From the NCBI RefSeq assembly GCF_008000935.1, contig NZ_CP042831.1, forward strand, positions 2,976,001 through 3,040,000: a DNA stretch of 64,000 bases. Reading direction: 5' to 3'. This document shows, piece by piece, positions 58,206 to 64,000 of the stretch. This DNA comes from Flavobacterium alkalisoli (GTDB lineage Bacteria > Bacteroidota > Bacteroidia > Flavobacteriales > Flavobacteriaceae). The position numbers were made by a program, and so were the translations under genes. How positions within the stretch are numbered: position 1 is the stretch's first letter; each line of letters starts with the position of its first letter. The notes below the pieces were generated by a model that had not been told where the DNA came from, made no database searches, and was given only the letters and a program-made list of their open reading frames with translations.

Positions 58206-59042
58206 ATGAAAAAAAGAATAGTTGATGTTGTAGTTCTTTCTGATGTACACTTAGGAACTTATGGGTGCCATGCAAAAGAACTTTTGGCTTATCTCTCTAC
58301 AATTAAGCCTAAAACACTTATCCTTAATGGTGATATAATTGATATCTGGCAATTCAGGAAATCTTATTTCCCAAAACCTCATATGAAAGTAGTAAAAAAA
58401 CTGCTTGACTTTGCTTCTAAAGGAACCCGCGTATACTACATTACAGGAAACCATGACGAAATGCTAAGAAAGTTTAGCGATACAACTATAGGAAACTTCT
58501 CTATAGTAGATAAAGTTGTGCTTGAACTTGACAATAAAAAAGCCTGGTTTTTTCACGGTGACGTATTTGACAGCTCGGTTAACCATGCTAAATGGATAGC
58601 TAAGCTTGGAGGAATTGGTTACGACTATCTTATACTATTAAACCGTTTTGTAAACTGGTGTCTTGTAAAAATGGGTAAAGAACCTTATTCCCTTTCAAAG
58701 AAAATTAAATCGGGAGTAAAAAAAGCTGTGAAGTTTATTTCTGACTTTGAGACTATAGCTGCAGATTTGGCAATTGAAAATCAATATGATTATGTTGTAT
58801 GCGGACACATACACGAACCTAAAATGCTTAAAAAGGAAAACAAGAAAGGTTCTGTTACTTATCTAAATTCCGGAGACTGGATAGAAAACCTTACTGCGCT
58901 TGAATACCATAAAAAAAGATGGAAACTATACCGTCATATGGATGAGATAAAAGTCCAGCTTAATGATGAAGAGGAGTATTTTGAAATGGAGACCCAGCTA
59001 AGCAATGAACTTATAGCATCGTTACTTTTTAATAAAAAATAA
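58206..59042 (+). CDS. UDP-2,3-diacylglucosamine diphosphatase-like metallophosphoesterase (LpxH family)
   Basis: A 278-residue calcineurin-type phosphoesterase. The metal motifs are SDVHLGTYGCH (residues near 12), LILNGDIIDIWQF, TGNHDEML, FFHGDVFD and CGHIHEPKML. It matches the LpxH/LpxH2 (UDP-2,3-diacylglucosamine hydrolase) group used in lipid A synthesis in many Bacteroidota, though some members are simple nucleotide or lipid phosphatases. It is about 30 residues longer than E. coli LpxH. Divergent from aroC. Confidence 0.85.
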   Translation: MKKRIVDVVVLSDVHLGTYGCHAKELLAYLSTIKPKTLILNGDIIDIWQFRKSYFPKPHMKVVKKLLDFASKGTRVYYITGNHDEMLRKFSDTTIGNFSIVDKVVLELDNKKAWFFHGDVFDSSVNHAKWIAKLGGIGYDYLILLNRFVNWCLVKMGKEPYSLSKKIKSGVKKAVKFISDFETIAADLAIENQYDYVVCGHIHEPKMLKKENKKGSVTYLNSGDWIENLTALEYHKKRWKLYRHMDEIKVQLNDEEEYFEMETQLSNELIASLLFNKK

Positions 59043-59050
59043 TCAGTAGC

Positions 59051-59058
59051 TATTTTTG
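59051..59058 (+). promoter_or_regulatory. -7 box of the surface lipoprotein gene
   Basis: TATTTTTG, an exact TAnnTTTG match, 35 bases before the ATG at 59093. Confidence 0.45.
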
Positions 59059-59092
59059 GTTTATATTAGTCTTCTAATTTTAACCAAAAACA

Positions 59093-59875
59093 ATGAAAAA
59101 AAATCACTACTTACTACTTATTTTTAGCTTATTTATTATATCATGCTCTTCAGATGATGACAGTTCTGCTTCATCAGGAGTAAACAATGCTATCCCCCTT
59201 TCAATAGGTAATTACTGGGTTTATGATGTAACTATGGAAGGAATCACCGGAAGGGATTCATTATATATTTCTAACGACACTACTATTAATGGTAATATTT
59301 ATAAAAAGTTTAAAACAAAATCATTCCCTTTTGGCTTTTATTCAACCTCACTACGAGGTAACGGATTAAGAAATACTGATGGCAAATTATACTTAAGTGG
59401 CGGTGTTGATACCGGCATACCTGATTTTCCTTTGGATCTTACTATTAGTGATTTTATAATTTTTGATACCAATGCAACAGCCGGCACACAGTTAACTTCT
59501 GTAAACGGAAGTACTCAACAACAATTAGAAGGTTTTAATATTGATATTACTTATACATTATCATCTGAGGCTGGAGAAAGTTATTCTTCGTTTACTACTC
59601 CAAATAATGAAGTCTATAATAATGTAAAAGAAAGTGTTGTAAAACTAAATATGCAGGTAAAAGTTTCTATACCTGATTTTCCGTTCCCTTATACCATATT
59701 ACCTGCTCAGGATGTGGTTGTATCAACGCAATATTATGCTGAAAACATCGGGATGATTCACACTTCAACCAATACTCAATATGCTTTAAGCAGCTTACCC
59801 ACAATTGAACTGCCTATTCCTCAATCTTATAGCGAACATCAGGAAGAAACTCTGTCTTCTTACAATGTTGAATAA
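59093..59875 (+). CDS. Surface-exported lipoprotein of unknown function
   Basis: A 260-residue lipoprotein. The signal peptide ends at a cysteine followed by SSDDDSS (Cys18), matching the acidic lipoprotein export signal that sends proteins to the outer face in Flavobacteriaceae/Bacteroides. The mature part begins with a short Ser/Ala linker, then a beta-rich domain (IPLSIGNYWVYDVTMEG). The YW-Y-x-V opening is common to a group of Bacteroidota lipoproteins of unknown role. No enzyme motif seen. Monocistronic. Confidence 0.8.
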   Translation: MKKNHYLLLIFSLFIISCSSDDDSSASSGVNNAIPLSIGNYWVYDVTMEGITGRDSLYISNDTTINGNIYKKFKTKSFPFGFYSTSLRGNGLRNTDGKLYLSGGVDTGIPDFPLDLTISDFIIFDTNATAGTQLTSVNGSTQQQLEGFNIDITYTLSSEAGESYSSFTTPNNEVYNNVKESVVKLNMQVKVSIPDFPFPYTILPAQDVVVSTQYYAENIGMIHTSTNTQYALSSLPTIELPIPQSYSEHQEETLSSYNVE

Positions 59876-59943
59876 GCCAAATCAGGCTTAAACAAAGATG
59901 TTAAATATTTGAAAAGATAGTATTCTTACAAAAAACAACATGG

Positions 59944-59951
59944 TATATTTG
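59944..59951 (+). promoter_or_regulatory. -7 box of the outer-membrane beta-barrel gene
   Basis: TATATTTG, an exact TAnnTTTG match, 26 bases before the ATG at 59977. Confidence 0.5.
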
Positions 59952-59976
59952 TTAAATAAATAACTAAAACAACATT

Positions 59977-60480
59977 ATGAAGAAACTATTTTTATCAGCT
60001 TTTTTACTACTAGGATTAGTATTAAGCACTAATGCACAGGATAGGCGAAATGCCTTAGGTTTAAGACTTGGAGAAAACGACGGATTTGGTTTTGAGGTTT
60101 CATATCAGCGTCTTTTAGCCAGTAATAACCGACTTGAGGTAGACTTAGGATGGAGAGATTCAGATAATTATGATGCTTTTAAAGTTGTTGGTTTATACCA
60201 ATGGGTATGGAACATTGAAGGTGGCTTTAACTGGTATGCCGGTGTAGGTGGTGGTTTTGGTACATGGAGTTTTGACAAAGACAATCGTCCTCCTTATTAT
60301 GACGGAGACGATGACAGCGGATTCTATGCACTACTTGCAGGAGATATTGGTATTGAGTACAACTTTGATATACCATTACAATTGTCTTTAGACTTTAGAC
60401 CTGAGATTTATTTTGCCGATGATTTCCGCGAAGATGACTTCGGACCAGATATCGCTCTAGGTGTTCGTTACAGATTCTAA
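59977..60480 (+). CDS. Small outer-membrane beta-barrel protein
   Basis: A 167-residue protein with a signal peptide (MKKLFLSAFLLLGLVLSTNAQ) and alternating polar/hydrophobic strands. It ends in a phenylalanine after an aromatic strand (DIALGVRYRF), the usual mark of a beta-barrel handed to BAM. Strand examples are FGFEVSYQRLLASNNRLEVD, WYAGVGGGFGTWSF and LSLDFRPEIYF, which suggest about eight strands. An Asp/Tyr-rich external loop (RPPYYDGDDDSG) may bind cations. Function unknown. Confidence 0.8.
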   Translation: MKKLFLSAFLLLGLVLSTNAQDRRNALGLRLGENDGFGFEVSYQRLLASNNRLEVDLGWRDSDNYDAFKVVGLYQWVWNIEGGFNWYAGVGGGFGTWSFDKDNRPPYYDGDDDSGFYALLAGDIGIEYNFDIPLQLSLDFRPEIYFADDFREDDFGPDIALGVRYRF

Positions 60481-60496
60481 TAAGCTTAATAACAAT

Positions 60497-60530
60497 AAAA
60501 AAAAGCCCTGTATTAACAGGGCTTTTTTTT
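60497..60530. terminator. Bidirectional terminator after the beta-barrel gene
   Basis: An AGCCCTGT/ACAGGGCT stem with a 4-base loop, extended by A-T pairs, with T-runs on both strands. Confidence 0.9.
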
Positions 60531-60811
60531 ATTGTTTATTTATATTTGACTCTCATTAATCAACCTTATAAAATTATGAAACAGGTTGTTATTACTTCAA
60601 TTAACTTAACCTGATTAACCTACTTACGTTCAACTTATCATATACGCTACTGGTAATTATTTTTTACAGTATTGTATACTTATAAAAGCCTATAGATATA
60701 ACACTTGTGATTTATATTGAGATACTAAAGGGCTTAGTGCTATTTTGGTTTAGATCACTTAACATAAGTCTTATATCACTAGTAAGCTATTTAATAACTG
60801 GGCTTTTGAAA
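60531..60811. other. Gap between the beta-barrel terminator and the LRR gene
   Basis: 281 AT-rich bases between convergent genes. I see no promoter with a frame behind it, no stable hairpin and no RNA signature. An open frame at 60707 starts at a TTG and is mostly low-complexity. Confidence 0.5.
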
Positions 60812-63800
60812 TTATTTTTTTATGATTTTTTCAAATTTAGTCCCTCTGTCTGTTATGATCTTAAGATAATATATTCCTTGTATTTTAGTGCTTAACTCAA
60901 GTACAGTATTTGTATCATTAACCAAAGCGATCTGTAGTAATCTACCATTACTATCATAAACCTCAATTGAACTTATATTATCAACAGATGCTATATTCAC
61001 AAAATCTTCAGCAGGGTTTGGATATACTTTTATAAAACTATCCATTTCAAAATCATCTATCCCTGCAAGGACATCAAACATAGTGACAGCCTCATTCGTC
61101 ATTATAGGCCAGTTATAATCAAAGAATATATTTGCTTTTTGAACAACCGAATCACCTGCTTCAAGCGTATTTAATGTTTTAATCTTATATGCAACATTAC
61201 CTCTTTCCTGTGGTCCTAAATTAATATTCTCAAATTTATATTCTACCATATTTCCTTCAATCCTAATAACAACTTCATGTGATGCATCAATTAATTCTAA
61301 GGTAGTAATATCAAATAAAGAAAGATCAATTAATTCTATGACATTTACATTAACTGCCTGAGCATTACCAATATTTTCAAAATTAATGTTATAATGAAGG
61401 TAATCACCAATATTTTCAACAGAGACTATTTCTCCTTCCATACAAATTATCTCATTAGGATCAAATGAACCTACTACAACTTCGTTATAAATAAATTCGT
61501 TGTCTTGAGGAGTTTCATCAGTATCCGGGTCTAAATCAACACTAACAGTATAAGTCAATACGTCATTAATATTTACCGCAGGGTTTTCCATTGGCCCATT
61601 AACATTAAAAACAACATTTATACTACGTTTTTCAAATGGAAGTAAATCAGTGAAATTCCATTCAATTGTACCATTATTGTTGTTATCCTGTAAAGGATTT
61701 GCCGAAACTAAATCCATCACATCATTCTCGTAATTAATCGAAACACTGCCTGAAAGTATTGTGTTACCCTTATTACTATAAGTAATTTTGTAAGAAGCAT
61801 CCATACCAGGTTGTGCCGGCTCCAAACTTATTATGTTTATTTCAGCATCAGGGTGAGATCCGTTTGCTGTAATACAAAAATCCTGAATTTGAGATAAACC
61901 ATTTTCACTTGAAAAATTAATTGTTGCAGACGTAGGAGTTGCTGTAAACCAATCATTTTCAAATTCCGGGAGTATATTATAACTACCGGCACCAACATAA
62001 AATTTGTATTCTCCTGAAGGGTTTGTAAATGTAGCTCCGCTATTAGTACTTTCCGTTACACCTATTTTAATAAAATCACTTAAATAAGTAAATTCTTCAC
62101 AATTATTATCCCCGTTATCAAAAGTAAGTATACCGCTAATTGTATTGTAATTACCTCCTCCATCCGGACAATAAGTGCTTACATAGGCATCATTAGGACT
62201 AATATCCTCAAAAATGTAAAACTCTTCATCCTCATCAATACAAATATATGGATGATTCATGTTGTTATACATATTAAAATAGACATAACCAACAGATCCG
62301 TTTTTCAAGTTAATATATGATAAGCCTGTACAATATTGCAGGTGAAGACGATTAAGGGATGGACAACCACTTAAATCTAAATACTCCAGAGATTCACAGT
62401 GCCTAAACCAAACCTTAAGCAAAAGAGGCATTTGACCAATTTGTAACGATGTTAATAAAGGGGTTCCTTCAGCACCACCACAAGTTAATTCAGTTAAATT
62501 AGGTAAATCATTCAATATTATTGTAGTTAAACTTACACAGTTGCTAAAATTCAGCACAGTAACATTTTCTAATCCTGAACAATCTATTTCCTGTAATAAT
62601 CCACAACTTTCAACTTCAAAAGTATGCAACTCAGGATGAGTTCCTAAAGCAATTGAAGATATGTTAGGGGAATTTACAGCATTAAATATCTCTATATTTT
62701 CTAATGCCGTAAGATCTAATGATTCAACAAAAGTACCATACATAATAAGTGATTCTAAACTCAATAAACCCGAAACATCAAGAGTAGTTATTGGGCAAAG
62801 TGTACAATCAAGACTTATAAGATTACTAAGGTTACCCAAGGTTAAAGTGTTTAAACTCTCTGCTCTGTAACAATTTAAATCAATTAAACTAACTGCTTCA
62901 CTAACATCCAGAGATTGCAATAATGATTGTTTACATGATAACTTTTCTAAAGAAGACAAACCATCTAAATTGATTTGTGTAAATATAGTATTATCAAAGT
63001 AAAGCTCTTTAAGACCTGTAATGTTTGAAATATTAACTGATACTATGTTGCTATTAGATATATTTAAGGTTTCTAAAGTTTCTATATAAGTAAAATCATA
63101 AGGTGATGTTAATGCAGAACAGCCACTCAAGTCTATGTGCTTAATATTGTTATTATCCTCACAATTAAATACAGTTAAAGAGGTACAGCCCGGCAAATAA
63201 ACTTCTTCGAGGTTTTGCAATCCGGATGTGTTTACACTAGTCAGTCCAGTACAAAATCCACTATCTATTTTTTTTAAATTTGTAAGATTAGTACAGTCAA
63301 GCTGCGATAAAGAAGTATAAGAACAGTTGATTTCTTCAAGACTTATAAGTCCCGATAAGTTTAATGGTATAGGACTGTTGTATGAATTCTCAATATCTAA
63401 AACTTTAAGATTCTGTAAGTTATTTATAGTTAATGATGCTAAGTTTTCACAATCACACTTTAAATGCTCTAAGTTAGTGAGTGTTGAACAATCGAGAGAA
63501 ACTAATTCATCTGTACGAAGATACACTTCTTCAAGATTAGGAAGTACTGACAAATCAATGAAAGAAAAATCAAATTCGATTGTAATAACACGTATATTCA
63601 CAAATGCTTCTAAACCATCAAAAGAATCCATTCCACTCCAACCCATAAAAACATGAGGAAAAGATAACTCCCAAACTGCAGCAGCCTCTATCATATCTAT
63701 TTCATTGTCGTTATTTGCATCAATAGTAATACATTCACCCAAACTATTCTTTGCATAACCATAATCTGAATAAATACTACATTCAGATTCGTCAATCAGA

Positions 63801-63910
63801 GTAAGAAAATATTTAAAATTAGGATCAGTAAAATCAATTGTTTGAGAATACAAACCTCCTGATAACAACAATAATAGTAGGTATAGTAATTTTATTCCAA
63901 AGATCTTCAT
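60812..63910 (-). CDS. Large leucine-rich-repeat T9SS surface protein
   Basis: A 1032-residue exported protein. After the signal peptide (MKIFGIKLLYLLLLLLSGGLYS) there is a cap with Ca-binding-like DANNDNEIDMIEAA (about 60-73). About 20 leucine-rich repeats of 20-24 residues follow (about 100-560), of the type NLTNLKKIDSGFCTGLTSVN and SLEELNCSYTSLSQLDCTNL. Then comes a spacer with carboxypeptidase-regulatory-like beta domains, the DUF7619 domain (about 800-950, SFDPNEIICMEGEIV and NIFFDYNWPIMTNEAVT), and the T9SS type A tail (KVYPNPAEDFVNI to the end). It is likely an adhesin or binding protein on the cell surface. Regular repeat spacing means copy-number variation is possible. Confidence 0.9.
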   Translation of the reverse strand: MKIFGIKLLYLLLLLLSGGLYSQTIDFTDPNFKYFLTLIDESECSIYSDYGYAKNSLGECITIDANNDNEIDMIEAAAVWELSFPHVFMGWSGMDSFDGLEAFVNIRVITIEFDFSFIDLSVLPNLEEVYLRTDELVSLDCSTLTNLEHLKCDCENLASLTINNLQNLKVLDIENSYNSPIPLNLSGLISLEEINCSYTSLSQLDCTNLTNLKKIDSGFCTGLTSVNTSGLQNLEEVYLPGCTSLTVFNCEDNNNIKHIDLSGCSALTSPYDFTYIETLETLNISNSNIVSVNISNITGLKELYFDNTIFTQINLDGLSSLEKLSCKQSLLQSLDVSEAVSLIDLNCYRAESLNTLTLGNLSNLISLDCTLCPITTLDVSGLLSLESLIMYGTFVESLDLTALENIEIFNAVNSPNISSIALGTHPELHTFEVESCGLLQEIDCSGLENVTVLNFSNCVSLTTIILNDLPNLTELTCGGAEGTPLLTSLQIGQMPLLLKVWFRHCESLEYLDLSGCPSLNRLHLQYCTGLSYINLKNGSVGYVYFNMYNNMNHPYICIDEDEEFYIFEDISPNDAYVSTYCPDGGGNYNTISGILTFDNGDNNCEEFTYLSDFIKIGVTESTNSGATFTNPSGEYKFYVGAGSYNILPEFENDWFTATPTSATINFSSENGLSQIQDFCITANGSHPDAEINIISLEPAQPGMDASYKITYSNKGNTILSGSVSINYENDVMDLVSANPLQDNNNNGTIEWNFTDLLPFEKRSINVVFNVNGPMENPAVNINDVLTYTVSVDLDPDTDETPQDNEFIYNEVVVGSFDPNEIICMEGEIVSVENIGDYLHYNINFENIGNAQAVNVNVIELIDLSLFDITTLELIDASHEVVIRIEGNMVEYKFENINLGPQERGNVAYKIKTLNTLEAGDSVVQKANIFFDYNWPIMTNEAVTMFDVLAGIDDFEMDSFIKVYPNPAEDFVNIASVDNISSIEVYDSNGRLLQIALVNDTNTVLELSTKIQGIYYLKIITDRGTKFEKIIKK

Positions 63911-64000
63911 GTTTTTTTGATTTAATTAATTAGTTGGTTGGTGTAATTCATATTAATCTGCCAAAATAAAAACTCATAATTCTAATGAAATAATTACTCA
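63911..64000. other. Upstream region of the LRR gene (window edge)
   Basis: 90 bases, AT-rich. No exact -7 box for the LRR gene is visible; any promoter may be non-consensus or further upstream. Confidence 0.4.

Noticed and set aside
60707-60895. 62-codon plus-strand frame before the LRR gene end
   Set aside because: It starts with a TTG, has no promoter, low-complexity hydrophobic composition, and runs into the LRR gene antisense.
1-64000. CRISPR arrays, tRNA or rRNA genes, prophage or insertion sequences
   Set aside because: No regular spaced repeats, cloverleaf-like segments, rRNA motifs, integrases or transposase frames were seen. The only element-like unit is the four-helix-bundle gene with inverted repeats.

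Overview
The window comes from the chromosome of a low-GC member of the Bacteroidota, almost certainly Flavobacteriaceae (Flavobacterium or a close relative). Four things support this. Many genes carry the Bacteroidota promoter -7 box TAnnTTTG just upstream, and Shine-Dalgarno sequences are mostly missing. Two secreted proteins end in type IX secretion (T9SS) sorting domains. Menaquinone genes are present. Several genes belong to families typical of the group (CcsBA fusion, E1 alpha-beta fusion, DUF2911, DUF6155, SDDD-type surface lipoproteins). I see no rRNA, tRNA, CRISPR array, phage or insertion sequence.

Layout. 1-4.8 kb: start of an M1-type peptidase, a cytochrome c maturation fusion (CcsBA), a small K+ channel and a glutathione-peroxidase-like lipoprotein. 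4.8-15.6 kb: a menaquinone region with menD, menB, menA and menC, interleaved with CvfB-like, YgiD-like, PH-domain and metallo-hydrolase genes. A four-helix-bundle (23S intervening-sequence protein family) gene bounded by inverted repeats sits between the hydrolase gene and menC. 15.6-31 kb: regulators and housekeeping genes (AraC, acyl-CoA oxidase-like enzyme, CDF transporter, GAF histidine kinase, MscS channel, endonuclease V, helicase, DUF763, NUDIX). 31.1-39.9 kb: an eight-gene minus-strand operon for CoA-dependent degradation of an ortho-substituted benzoate (salicylate or anthranilate type) through a gentisate-like intermediate to maleate, fumarate and pyruvate. 40.2-46 kb: acetyl-CoA synthetase, with an exonuclease-fold protein and a cNMP/CBS/DUF294 nucleotidyltransferase-like protein nearby. 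46.6-47 kb: a gene-poor gap holding a probable small RNA. 47-64 kb: branched-chain E1 fusion, 2OG-Fe oxygenase-like protein, SUI1, a cytosolic binding protein, transglutaminase, ung, a MutS2 homologue, aroC, an LpxH-like phosphoesterase, surface proteins and a large leucine-rich-repeat T9SS protein.

How the genes fit together. The aromatic operon feeds fumarate and pyruvate into central metabolism, next to acs for acetate activation and the branched-chain E1. menD/B/A/C supply menaquinone for respiration, and CcsBA matures c-type cytochromes. aroC makes chorismate, the precursor of both menaquinone and anthranilate.

Most worth following up: the inverted-repeat four-helix-bundle unit, the nitrilase-containing aromatic operon (possibly an anthranilate route through an amide intermediate), the orphan small RNA at about 46.89 kb, and an exonuclease-fold protein with an altered third active-site motif. 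A recurring start-codon trap is also documented: TTG starts that lie inside promoter -7 boxes.
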